Of a stretch of 49,281 nucleotides of DNA, positions 23,041 through 31,700 are shown piece after piece (within the stretch, counting starts at the first letter, position 1; each line of letters starts with the position of its first letter). The notes below the pieces were generated by a model. The model ran no database searches. It worked only from the letters and a program-made list of their open reading frames with translations, and was not told the origin of the DNA. A program made the translations under genes and the position numbers. Source of the stretch: an uncultured Eubacteriales bacterium (GTDB lineage: Bacteria > Bacillota > Clostridia > Oscillospirales > Oscillospiraceae); contig CASFNR010000008.1 in the NCBI GenBank assembly GCA_949296115.1, positions 1-49,281 on the forward strand, given 5' to 3'.

Positions 23041-23195
23041 CCGATATGAAGGTTCCGCCAAGCAGCCTCCTGCGGGTGGTCACACAGCCTGCCGTCAGGA
23101 AAGCTCCCCCATTAAGTCTATTCTTGAGAGACGTTCCTTTGCCGCAGTTCCACGAAAAACGTCACAAAATTCATCAGAACATTCAGTCATATTTT
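23006..23195 (-). ncRNA. Candidate small structured RNA ending in a strong terminator
   Basis: The 517-nt stretch 22804-23320 has no convincing gene. Its minus strand ends in a terminator (23040-23013, 13-bp stem with 2-nt loop, then TTCTTTTT) about 280 nt after the phosphatase stop. The 150-180 nt before it contain complementary segments: GACGTT/AACGTC (about 23175-23142) and CCTG/CAGG pairs around 23110-23070 (the motif GTGTGACCACCCGCAGGAGG). Length and position would suit a 6S-like or other regulatory RNA, but no family was recognised with certainty. It may instead be only the 3' untranslated region of the phosphatase gene. Confidence 0.35.
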
Positions 23196-23320
23196 CCCGT
23201 TTTTTGCCGCAAATACCCTGTGCCCAATGCAGCCATCCGGCATTAAACCAGATGTGCCGACGGCTGGTATGTATTGGAGGCCCTCAATGCACACACCGGA
23301 AGCATGCAAGGAATGCCGTT

Positions 23321-23779
23321 TCACGCCTGCTTGTATGTATTCATAATTCCCTGGCAGCCTTGCAGGATGTCCTGCCATGCAGCTTCAAAATCTCCGGTAT
23401 ACCAAGGGTCTGCCACCTCTTCCCCCGGACGTCCCGCAAATTCCAGCAGCGGATGGATCTTTCCTTCCGGGTCGCCTCCGCAAATCCGATGCATGTTCCG
23501 CAAATTTGCCATATCCATGCCTACCAGAAGGTCAAACCGGTCATAGTCTCCCCGCTGGAGCTGCCGGGCTGCATGTCCGTCGCAGGAAATCCCATGCTCG
23601 GCCAGCTTTCTGCGGGCAGGCGGATAAACGGGGTTCCCGATTTCCTCCCTGCTGGTGGCCGCTGAAGCAATCTGAAATTGCTCCTGCTTTCCTGCCTTCT
23701 TCACCAGGTCTTTTAAAATGTATTCTCCCATTGGGCTGCGGCAGATATTGCCGTGGCACACGAAAAGTATTCTTACCAT
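23321..23779 (-). CDS. Low molecular weight protein-tyrosine phosphatase
   Basis: 152 residues. MVRILFVCHGNICRSPMGE holds the C-x5-R phosphate loop (Cys8, Arg14) at the N-terminus, and EVADPWYTGDFEAA holds the general-acid Asp of the DPW motif. It dephosphorylates protein tyrosine (or arginine) residues in the cytoplasm. The start at 23779 is chosen because the catalytic loop must be N-terminal; the frame stays open upstream for 80 unrelated residues. It stands alone. The ribosome binding site (AGGGAG) is about 12 nt away, suggesting modest translation. Confidence 0.93.
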   Translation of the reverse strand: MVRILFVCHGNICRSPMGEYILKDLVKKAGKQEQFQIASAATSREEIGNPVYPPARRKLAEHGISCDGHAARQLQRGDYDRFDLLVGMDMANLRNMHRICGGDPEGKIHPLLEFAGRPGEEVADPWYTGDFEAAWQDILQGCQGIMNTYKQA

Positions 23780-24266
23780 CGATTCAAAACTCCCTGAAAG
23801 TACTGTGTTTTCTTGATTTTTCTGCCTTCCTGTTTCCCTTCTTCCTGGGTTGTTCCAGCGAAAATTCGCTTCTCCCGCCCTCAAAAGCAACACAAAAAGC
23901 AGGAAATTGAGTGGCGGATTTCGGCGCACATCCCTTGCAGCCCCTTGGCACGGACGGCTGTTTTGGGTCATTTCCCGGGGCTTCTGGGTTTCTCCCAGCC
24001 GAACTCTGTCACCGAACACCCCGAACCAGGCACAGCCATTGTATCACGTCGCATAGGCTTTTGCACCACAAATTTCAGGAAAGATTCTTTGATCTATGGT
24101 TACACAAGGCCCTCGTTCAGCGTGAACAGTGGGGGCATGATGTGTTTCTTCAATGCGCACATTCGGCCTGAATGGGGTTATCAGGGCCGCAAAGAATGGA
24201 CTCTGTCCATCGGAAAATCCCATTCGATTGGTTCTGCTTCACCGGATGTTGTTGGAAAGAGGATGC
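23780..24266. other. 487-nt intergenic stretch without a recognised gene
   Basis: No gene is supported here. On the minus strand a TACAAT-like -10 (about 24042-24037) precedes a GC-rich stretch with a CTGGG-AGAAA-CCCAG hairpin (about 23987-24001) leading toward the phosphatase start. The part nearest 24266 may be further debris of the decayed CMD-cupin locus. Confidence 0.4.
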
Positions 24267-24590
24267 TTATGTCAAGGCCTTAAACACCTCATCCACAACC
24301 GCTTCCAGCCATTCGTTCCGGGTCTCTGTTCCCGGCACTTCCACCGTAATATGGGAAAACCAGCAATCTTTTTTCGCACCATGCCAATGTTTTACATTTG
24401 CGGGAATGGTGACCGCAGTTCCCGTTGTCAGGCTCACCGCCGTGCAGTCTGCGTTCAGTGAAGCCTGCACATGGACCTTCAGCTGGGGCAGCGCGGTCAG
24501 TACGGTAACGGTAATCAGCTCTCGCATTCGATTGTCCAGGCTCCCGGTAATACAGACATCTCCAGAAATATAACCCTGCAAAATCTGCAT
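24267..24590 (-). pseudogene. Remnant of a carboxymuconolactone decarboxylase-cupin gene
   Basis: The first about 45 residues (DNRMRELITVTVLTALPQLKVHVQASLN) match the CMD helix core. They run directly into a cupin end (TGTAVTIPANVKHWHGAKKDCWFSH, then EVPGTETRNEWLE). In intact CMD-cupin proteins more than 100 residues separate these parts, so an in-frame deletion has removed the rest, including the CMD active-site region. No ribosome binding site was seen. The piece is still in frame with the LysR remnant upstream. Confidence 0.75.
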
Positions 24591-24659
24591 GAAACCGCCG
24601 TTTCCATGGAATGTCCAATACTTATCTTTTATCTTTATCCATGCATACAGCAAATTGAT

Positions 24660-24692
24660 AAAAAAGACGTCAAGCCTTTGGGGCTTGACGTC
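24660..24692 (-). terminator. Terminator left inside the fused remnant
   Basis: Perfect 11-bp stem GACGTCAAGCC/GGCTTGACGTC with 5-nt loop followed by TTTTTT on the minus strand. It marks the old end of the LysR gene, but the open frame now reads through it. Confidence 0.85.
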
Positions 24693-24728
24693 AAACTGTC
24701 GGATGTTACCCTTCTTTCTCCCCTGCCG

Positions 24729-24965
24729 CCCGGCTGATTTTCTGGATAAACAAAGCAGCCGCAGGAGAAAAGATTCAATTATTCTTCCACGGGAGTACAC
24801 TTCTTGTGTTTTTTTCGGAGAAAGCGGAATAAATTTCAAATCAGGGCAGCTGGCCGCTGCAAAAGCTCCGTCCAAGCAGAAGGCGCATCCCATTCCCTCC
24901 GCCGCCCGGGTCATATTCCCCTCCCCGGCCGCAGCCAGAAAGTAGCGAAGTGTGCGCAGTTCCAT
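24729..24965 (-). pseudogene. Remnant of a LysR family regulator
   Basis: MELRTLRYFLAAAGEGNMTRAAE is the start of a LysR helix-turn-helix, cut after about 23 residues. It joins directly to GCAFCLDG and DLKFIPLSP, which belong to the end of the LysR effector domain. About 200 residues including the recognition helix are missing, so the product cannot bind DNA. LysR genes commonly sit next to CMD-cupin genes, matching the second remnant downstream. Confidence 0.75.
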
Positions 24966-25056
24966 CCCGTAATCCTCCATGTTGTCAGAGCCTATGCTCT
25001 CTGCCGGCGGCATCCGCCCTCAATGCGTCCCTTCTTGGTGCCGGGAAATGATGTGA

Positions 25057-26142
25057 CTACAGCGCAAGCCATCCCTGGTTTTCCTCAACCCGGCAGGTGA
25101 AAATTTTAGACGCATCCCCAGGATCCTTCGCCTGGTGGAATTTGAAAATCATTTCCTCGTCGGAGACAGCTCCGATAATTTCCACCTTTCCCCGTGGCGT
25201 AGACATGATGTAGCGAACGCATTTGCCCTGTCCGTTCTGCATATTTTTGGCGCCATCCACAATCTGCACACCCTGCCGAAGGGGGACCTGGAATTGGTTC
25301 TTCACCCCGCGCACCGGGCGGCACTGGAAAATATAGTATGGCACAACCCCCGCAGCGGTCAGTTCCCGGAGCAGGGTTCCCAAAACTGCCGGATCATCAT
25401 TGACACCCTTCAAAAGCACCGTCTGGTTTTTGACAATTATCCCCATCTGATTGAACAGGCGGATCACCGCCCGGGATTTGTCGGTGAGTTCCCGGGGATG
25501 GTTGAAATGGGTGACAATGTAAATCTGCTTTTTCGGTGCGTAGGTTCGGAAAATATCCTGTATCCGCTGGTCCCGCAGGATCCGGTCGGGCAACACCACT
25601 GGGATCCGGGTTCCGAACCGGACCAAATCCAAGTGATCCATGGAGGTAAAAGCTTCCAGGTATTTTTCAACCATAGTGTCGGACAGCATCAGGGAATCGC
25701 CGCCGGAAATCAATACATTGGAAATTTCCTTGTGCTGGGAAATATAGCGGACCGCACTGTCGAAATTCTTGCTGATCTCCTCGTCACTCATTCCAACCAG
25801 CCGCTTCCGGAAGCAGTGGCGGCAGTACATGGCGCAGTGATTGGTGGAGAGAATCAGGACGGTTTCCCGGTACTTGTGCTGCAGGCCCACCTCTACGGTG
25901 TTATCCGCCTCGCCGCTGGTATCCCATTCTCCCTCCCAGTCGCTCTCCCGGACGCTGGGAATGGCCATCTTCCGGATGGGGTCATCCGGGTCCCGGGGGT
26001 CAATCAGCGACAGGTAATAAGAGGGCACCGCCATGGGAAATTCCGATACAATGTTTCCCAACATCGTTTCTTCTTCTGCTGACAACCCAAGATATTCGCT
26101 GACTTCTGATGCGTGTACGTATCGTTTTTCATTGCTGGACAT
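25057..26142 (-). CDS. KamA family radical SAM aminomutase (glutamate/lysine 2,3-aminomutase-like)
   Basis: 361 residues. The radical SAM cluster cysteines are Cys103, Cys107 and Cys110 in NHCAMYCRHCFRKR. Conserved KamA-family segments follow: VLISGGDSLMLSD, RFGTRIPVVLPDRI, THFNHPRELT, NQTVLLKGVNDDP and PYYIFQCRPVRG. The family uses SAM and PLP to move an alpha-amino group to the beta position. Which amino acid is used cannot be read from sequence; members of this short type in Clostridia are often annotated as glutamate 2,3-aminomutase (osmolyte beta-glutamate) or KamA. A perfect consensus promoter precedes it. It stands alone between the decayed LysR locus and yggS. Confidence 0.88.
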   Translation of the reverse strand: MSSNEKRYVHASEVSEYLGLSAEEETMLGNIVSEFPMAVPSYYLSLIDPRDPDDPIRKMAIPSVRESDWEGEWDTSGEADNTVEVGLQHKYRETVLILSTNHCAMYCRHCFRKRLVGMSDEEISKNFDSAVRYISQHKEISNVLISGGDSLMLSDTMVEKYLEAFTSMDHLDLVRFGTRIPVVLPDRILRDQRIQDIFRTYAPKKQIYIVTHFNHPRELTDKSRAVIRLFNQMGIIVKNQTVLLKGVNDDPAVLGTLLRELTAAGVVPYYIFQCRPVRGVKNQFQVPLRQGVQIVDGAKNMQNGQGKCVRYIMSTPRGKVEIIGAVSDEEMIFKFHQAKDPGDASKIFTCRVEENQGWLAL

Positions 26143-26209
26143 ATCCTATGTGCCCTCCTTTTTTCAGTTTTTCAGTGGTTTTCTATCGCCTTTGTGCGAT
26201 ATTAACAAT

Positions 26210-26238
26210 ATTATAGCTCTGTTTCGGGCAATTGTCAA
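26210..26238 (-). promoter_or_regulatory. Consensus promoter of the KamA-family gene
   Basis: TTGACA (26238-26233), 17-nt spacer, TATAAT (26215-26210) on the minus strand: exact match to the housekeeping consensus. Confidence 0.88.
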
Positions 26239-26294
26239 GAAAACGGCCAAAAACCAGTTGAGATAAGGCAAAGAATTTGTAAGTTATGACCAGC

Positions 26295-27020
26295 TTACTT
26301 TTTTGTTCCGTAATCCCGGGGACCGTATATTGCGGTTCCGATTCGGACGATGGTAGCGCCGTGGGCAATGGCGGCAGCAAAGTCCTGACTCATGCCCATG
26401 GAGAGGATGTCCATTTTGCCGGAATGGCCCTGCCGCTCCCGGGCCTGGTTCAGAAGGATGTTCATGTTCTCAAAATAACCTTCGGTTTCCCGTTCTTCGG
26501 CATCTGCGGGCGGAATGGCCATCAACCCCCGCACCCGGATATTTGCTTTCTCCTGAGCCGCCTCCAGCAAAGGCCACAATTCCTCCGGACGAACACCGCT
26601 TTTGCTCTGTTCTGCGCCAATGTTGACCTCCACCAAAATTTCCTGGATGATGTTCAGCTTCTGAGCGGCAGAGTCAATTTTCTCCAGCAGCCGCAGGCTG
26701 TCCACGCTGTGGATCAGGGCAGCCCGACCAACCACTTTATTTACCTTGTTTGTCTGCAAATGACCAATGAAGTGTCCCGGTTTCCCCAGATACGCACCGG
26801 CATCCGTCTTTTCCACCAACTCCTGCACATGATTTTCTCCGAACAGATCAATGGGTAGGCCTGCGCTGAAGCGGACCTCCTCCACCGTTCTGGTCTTGCA
26901 TGCCGCACATAGGAGAATCTCCTCCGGTTTTCGCCCTGCCCGGATTGCCGCCTCCGCCATTTTCTCCCGAATATGGAGAACCGCCTGGGTCATTCGCTCC
27001 ATCTGTTCCTGCGTCATCAT
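26295..27020 (-). CDS. YggS family PLP homeostasis protein
   Basis: 241 residues, alanine-racemase-like barrel. Lys42 in CAACKTRTVEEV is the PLP-binding lysine; FGENHVQELVEKT, HFIGHLQTNKVNKV and SMGMSQDFAAAIAHGATIVRIGTAIYG are the family signatures, the last binding the PLP phosphate. These proteins buffer and deliver pyridoxal phosphate. In Firmicutes the gene often lies with sepF and ftsZ, but here it stands alone, next to a PLP-dependent KamA-family gene. GGGGAG lies 8 nt before the first of two ATG codons, with an extended -10 promoter upstream. Confidence 0.93.
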   Translation of the reverse strand: MMTQEQMERMTQAVLHIREKMAEAAIRAGRKPEEILLCAACKTRTVEEVRFSAGLPIDLFGENHVQELVEKTDAGAYLGKPGHFIGHLQTNKVNKVVGRAALIHSVDSLRLLEKIDSAAQKLNIIQEILVEVNIGAEQSKSGVRPEELWPLLEAAQEKANIRVRGLMAIPPADAEERETEGYFENMNILLNQARERQGHSGKMDILSMGMSQDFAAAIAHGATIVRIGTAIYGPRDYGTKK

Positions 27021-27049
27021 AGGATTGTCTCCCCTTCCTGTTTTTCCTG

Positions 27050-27078
27050 ATTATATCACGTTCCAGCTTCCAGGGCAA
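27050..27078 (-). promoter_or_regulatory. yggS-like gene promoter
   Basis: TTGCCC (27078-27073), 17-nt spacer, TATAAT (27055-27050) with a TG extension, minus strand. Confidence 0.65.
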
Positions 27079-27087
27079 TCCGCTCTA

Positions 27088-27116
27088 TTGACAAACAGTG
27101 CCCTTCTGAGTATGAT
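27088..27116 (+). promoter_or_regulatory. AEC transporter promoter
   Basis: TTGACA (27088-27093), 17-nt spacer, TATGAT (27111-27116); divergent from the yggS-like promoter. Confidence 0.8.
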
Positions 27117-27148
27117 GAAACAAACTGGCGAGGCAAAGAGGAAGTTGT

Positions 27149-28063
27149 ATGAACCTGACCAATCTGCTGCAGATGCAGGGGATGCTGATCATCATTATGC
27201 TCCTGGGTCTGTTTCTTGGAAAGCAAGGCACTATCACACCGGATGGAAAAAAACTGCTCACCGATCTGGTGATCAATGTCACCCTTCCCTGCAGTATTGT
27301 CAAATCTTTCTTAATTGAATTTAACATGGACATTCTGCAGCGCTGCATTGCCATCTTCATTGCCGCCATTGTAATTCAATTTCTGGGAATGGCGCTGAGT
27401 CATGTGCTATACCCGGGATATGAAGGCGCCCGAAAGCGGGTGCTGCAGTACGCCACCATCTGCTCCAACGCCGGTATTCTGGGGAACCCCATTGCCGAAG
27501 GCGCCTTCGGCACGCTTGGGCTGATGTATGCCTCAATTTATCTGATTCCACAGCGCAGCTTCATGTGGTCCTTTGGGCTGACCTATTTTACCATCTGTCC
27601 CAGCAAAAAGGAATTGCTGAAAAAAATTCTCACCCATCCCTGCATCATTGCGGTGGAATTGGGAATCATCCTGCTCATCGGGCAGTTTCAGCTTCCCGGC
27701 GTTATTTCCGCCACCATCAGTTCCCTGGGTTCCGCCAACACTTCCATCTCCATGCTGCTCATCGGCGCCATTCTGGCATCGGTGGATTTAAAGCACATAA
27801 TTGACCGGCATACGCTCTATTATTGCGCCGTTCGTTTGCTTCTCATGCCCGGACTGGTTTACCTTGGCTGCCGGCTGGCAGGACTGGACGCCACCGTCAC
27901 CGGCGTTTCCGTGCTGCTCAGCGCTATGCCCGCAGCCAGTGTCACCGCCGTAATGGCGTCAAAATATCGTCAGGATTCCGCCTTTGCGGCAAAGATCGTG
28001 GCGCTTTCCACCATCTTATCCATGATCAGCGCCCCAGCGTGGTGTCTTTTATTTGTAAAATAA
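27149..28063 (+). CDS. AEC (auxin efflux carrier) family transporter
   Basis: 304 residues, about ten hydrophobic segments in two five-helix halves. The family pattern is seen in GLFLGKQGTITPDGKKLLTDLVINVTLPCSIVKSF and CSNAGILGNPIAEGAFG (the crossover Asn-Pro), and in the second half ASVTAVMASKYRQDSAFAAKIVALSTILSMIS. Bacterial members move malate, malonate and other organic acids across the membrane; the substrate here is unknown. AGAGGAAG precedes the ATG. It is followed 19 nt later by a small zinc-ribbon gene, with one terminator after both, so they form a two-gene operon. Confidence 0.9.
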   Translation: MNLTNLLQMQGMLIIIMLLGLFLGKQGTITPDGKKLLTDLVINVTLPCSIVKSFLIEFNMDILQRCIAIFIAAIVIQFLGMALSHVLYPGYEGARKRVLQYATICSNAGILGNPIAEGAFGTLGLMYASIYLIPQRSFMWSFGLTYFTICPSKKELLKKILTHPCIIAVELGIILLIGQFQLPGVISATISSLGSANTSISMLLIGAILASVDLKHIIDRHTLYYCAVRLLLMPGLVYLGCRLAGLDATVTGVSVLLSAMPAASVTAVMASKYRQDSAFAAKIVALSTILSMISAPAWCLLFVK

Positions 28064-28082
28064 TTTCAAGGAGGAAAAGGAT

Positions 28083-28289
28083 ATGATTTTGGATGGCTGC
28101 CATGAAGGTAAACACACCCCGAAGCTGGTGGAAGGTATCTGCCCCCAATGCGGCGCTTCTGTAGAGCTCTTCGTCCGGATGAACGGCGCTCCAGGAGAAG
28201 CAGGAACCCTGGTTCATGAGGAGACATGCAGCTGCGGTTATGTGTTCCACGTGGGAGATTTTGCTGAGAAATACGGCATCACACTTTAA
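28083..28289 (+). CDS. Small zinc-ribbon-like protein
   Basis: 68 residues with two Cys pairs, CPQC (about 20-23) and CSCG (about 48-51), spaced as in a rubredoxin-like zinc ribbon. AAGGAGG lies 9 nt before the ATG and a strong terminator follows. It is co-transcribed with the AEC transporter. Zinc binding is a prediction; the function is unknown. Confidence 0.8.
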   Translation: MILDGCHEGKHTPKLVEGICPQCGASVELFVRMNGAPGEAGTLVHEETCSCGYVFHVGDFAEKYGITL

Positions 28290-28295
28290 TATCAG

Positions 28296-28334
28296 AAAGG
28301 ACAGATTTGATTTTCTCAAATCTGTCCTTTTCCT
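28296..28334 (+). terminator. Terminator after the zinc-ribbon gene
   Basis: 15-bp perfect stem AAAGGACAGATTTGA/TCAAATCTGTCCTTT with loop TTTTC, followed by TTCC. Confidence 0.92.
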
Positions 28335-28343
28335 TTCTCTCTC

Positions 28344-28398
28344 TTGACAAAATTAGTTTATCGTGTTAAACTTCCCTTGTAAGGTTTAATCCAATAAA
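28344..28398 (+). promoter_or_regulatory. Promoter and two operator-like palindromes of the blaI/blaR1-type pair
   Basis: TTGACA (28344-28349) and TAAACT (28367-28372) are 17 nt apart. AGTTTA-N6-TAAACT (28355-28372) overlaps the -10, and TTTA-N6-TAAA recurs at 28385-28398, 28 nt downstream. BlaI/MecI-type dimers normally bind such dyads over the promoter. Confidence 0.7.
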
Positions 28399-28425
28399 TC
28401 TCTTAGTTTGAACGGAGGCTTTCGT

Positions 28426-28788
28426 ATGGAGACACCCAAGATTTTTGAAAGCGAATACCGGTTCTGCCTGATCCTGTGGCGGCATGAGCCTATCAACTCC
28501 ACCAAGCTGGTGGAAATCTGCAAGGCAGAGCTGGGATGGAGCAAGGCCACCACTTACACCGTCATCCGGCGGCTCTCGGAGCGGGGGGTCCTGGTCAACG
28601 AGAACACCATCGTCCGCTCCCTGGTTTCCAAGGAGCAGGCCCAGGAAAGCCGGTTGGAGGAACTGATGGAGGAGACCTTCGAAGGCTCTCTGCCCGCCTT
28701 CCTGGCTGCCTTCTCCCGAACCAAGAAATTGACCGCCGACGAGGTCAATCAGCTGCAGCAGCTGATTGACAACTTCCAGGAGGGATAA
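28426..28788 (+). CDS. BlaI/MecI/CopY family repressor
   Basis: 120 residues. Winged-helix N-terminus with EYRFCLILWRHEPINSTKLVEICKAELGWSKATTYTVIRRLSERGVL and the dimerisation tail LEELMEETFEGSLPAFLAAFSRTKKLTADEVNQLQQLIDNF. GGAGG lies 7 nt before the ATG at 28426. The stop is 2 nt before the BlaR1-type sensor protease, the standard pair in which the sensor triggers repressor cleavage. Two dyads at the promoter indicate autoregulation. The inducer need not be a beta-lactam because the sensor lacks a penicillin-binding domain. Confidence 0.92.
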   Translation: METPKIFESEYRFCLILWRHEPINSTKLVEICKAELGWSKATTYTVIRRLSERGVLVNENTIVRSLVSKEQAQESRLEELMEETFEGSLPAFLAAFSRTKKLTADEVNQLQQLIDNFQEG

Positions 28789-28790
28789 CC

Positions 28791-31700
28791 ATGGAAACCG
28801 TATTTGAACATGTTCTCAATGCCAGCTGGCAAGGCGCAATTCTGATTGCCGTGGTGCTGGTTCTGCGGCTGCTGCTGCGAGGCGCTCCCAGAAAATATGT
28901 GTGCCTGCTGTGGCTGTTGGCCGGAATCCGCCTGCTGCTCCCAATCGATATTTCCAGCGAATTCAGCCTGCAGCCCAATATCTCTGCCCAGAGGGTACCG
29001 GTCCAAGTTGTGCAGACCCAAACCACGCAAAACCGCAGTCCTGCCACTCAGGGTCTCTTCCTGGAAGAGGAACGGGATTCCCAAGTCTTGGAGAACACGC
29101 CGGCTTCCCGGCCTGACCGCACCCCCGACCGGACTTCCGCTCCCGCCGCTTCCACAGCGAATTCCGTGCAGGAGCCTGCCGCCCCGGATCTGGCAGAAAT
29201 CGCCAGCTTTGTCTGGGCTGCGGTAGCAATCGGATTCGGTGTTTACAGCTTTGCCGCCTATTTCCTGCTGCGCTTCCGGCTGCGGGAAGCCGTCCGGGTG
29301 GGCCGTGGAATCTGGGAGAGCAGCCGGGTCCGCACGCCCTTTATTCTCGGCTACCTTTCCCCCCGCATCTACCTGCCCACTCAACTCACCCCCGGCAACC
29401 GGCACTATATTCTGGCCCATGAACGGACCCACCTGAAAACAGGAGACCACTGGTTCAAACTGCTGGCCTTCATTGCCCTGGCCATCCACTGGTTCAATCC
29501 CCTGGTGTGGGTCGCCTACATTCTGCTGTGCAAGGACATTGAAATGGCCTGTGACGAGCGGGTGGTCCAGTCCATGAGTCTGGAGGACCGGAAGCATTAC
29601 TCTGCCGCCCTGCTGGCCTGCAGCGCCGGACGGGCCCACCTCACCGCCTTCCCAGTGGCCTTCGGAGAAGTCAGTGTGAAACAGCGGATTCTGCGAGTGC
29701 TGAACTACCGCAAGCCAAGCTTCTGGATTTCCCTGCTGGCAATCATCGCCCTGGTTTTTGTGGGGGTCTGTTTCCTGACCTCCCCGCCGGAGGAAACGCC
29801 CCTGCCGGAGGGAACCACCTCCACGGCTGAAACGGCGTCTTCCGAAGATACCGCATTGGAAACCCAAGGCGCCGTCTCCCAGGAAATCCCCTATGATCTC
29901 AGCGACTTCCTGCCCGACGAAAGCAGCGAGGACCCCAACGGCTTTGGCATCCAGCTGGCCGCCTACTCCAAAACGGCCACCAGCGCCACAGTCTATCTGA
30001 GTACCAGTGACCGTGACCAGGGCGCCAATTATCTGACGGACGACTCCTACTGGATTGAGGAAAAAACAGAATCCGGCTGGGAAGCACTTCCGGAACTGCA
30101 TGCCCCGGACTGGTCTGCTGCCACTTATAATCTGGGCTGGGATGGCTTCCGGGAGCAGACGGTGGACTGGTCGGAGCGCTACGGTCCCCTGTACGGCGGT
30201 CCCTTCCGGCTGTGCAAAACCGTAACCGTTGCCGGGCAGGAATACACCTATTCCTCCCAGTTCTTTGTCTATGAAAATGACCCGGTGACGGAAGCGGAAG
30301 AGCTGGCTCTCCGGCAGCGGATTGCCGAGGTTGTGGGAGAGGTAACCGGCCGGGAAACCTTCCATGTTCTCCAGGTGGTCACCGACACCGCCGGAGAAAC
30401 GGAAAGCACCGTTGAGGCCATGAAAAACGGCAGCGATTTCCTGGCAATAAGTGAGTATTCGGGTACGCAGTTCAGCGGAATGTCCTATAACGGTACCGAC
30501 TATACCCTCTTCGGAGATTACTGGATTGAATCATCTAACAATACCTTCCTGGAGCAGCCGGACGACTGGGCTTATACCTACACCGAGGGAACTATCCGTG
30601 TCTCCCTGCCGGACACCCTGCCCGCCGCCACGGATCAGTCCTTCTCCTGCCAGCTTGACAGCAGCGGATACCGGCAGTACATCACCTTCTCCCTGGACGA
30701 GGCGGGAAAGCTGACCCAAATTCACCTTGACCGTTTCTTCTACAGTGGTTATCCCACCCAGAATCTCACCTGGGCAACCGGTGATGTGGACATCCTGGAT
30801 ACCGATGCCCAGACCATTGACGCAGCCATCGCCGAGAAAGCCGCCCAGAGCAGCGAAATGACATTTGAAGAAATCGAACAGATGTACCGGGAAGAGGAAT
30901 TCCACCAGGACTTCTCCCTGGGTGCAGGCAGTTTCCTGTGGCGGATGTCTGACTGGTACTTCCGTACCGGTGGGGAAAACGCCACCAGCACCGGGATGCG
31001 GGTAACCTACAGTGATGCCGGCGCCGGCAGTTCCGGCAGCCTGACCACTCAGGGGGCATACTGGCTGGAGCAGATGGTGGAAGGCCAGTGGATTTCTGTC
31101 CCCGCTCTGGCAGACCCGGAGGCGGATTCCAAGGTTCTGTTCTCCAATCCCGGCGGAATGACCGCCGTCAGCCTGGACTTCGACTGGACGGACAGCTATG
31201 GTTCCCTGGAACCGGGGTTCTATCGGCTGGCCCAGACGGTGGTCCTGAGCAGCGGCGGGGAGGAACTGACCAAAACGGTCTATACCAAGTTCCGTGTCTA
31301 TGCCGAGAACGCCATGGAGCTGCTGAGCCAGTGCCGGAACGCCATAACGGACCTTCTGAATCAGGACAGCTACCACCTGTTCGTTACCGACTGGCTTACG
31401 GATATATCCGACCGAGATGGTGACGGTGAAATTGATTCGGATGCCCACTACTATACCACGGAAATTTGGAAATCCGGCGACAACTATCTGGATGAAAAAT
31501 ACTACATTTATTATGGGGACGGTTCCCTGATGGGGCACCAGGGAATTCTGCTTCGCAATGGCAGCGCCTACAGTCTGGAATGGTCCGCAGAATCCGTGAC
31601 CAGCCCCCTGAGCGGTGTGACGGAAAATGGATACGCCGATCCCTCCACCTTCCAGATCTGGACTTACTCAATGGACATCTATGACTCCCTGCTGTACGAG

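Noticed and set aside
26166-26209. Hairpin ATCGC-ACAAAG-GCGAT in the leader of the KamA-family gene as another ANTAR target
   Set aside because: The hexaloop has A1 but A, not G, at position 4, and no terminator follows.
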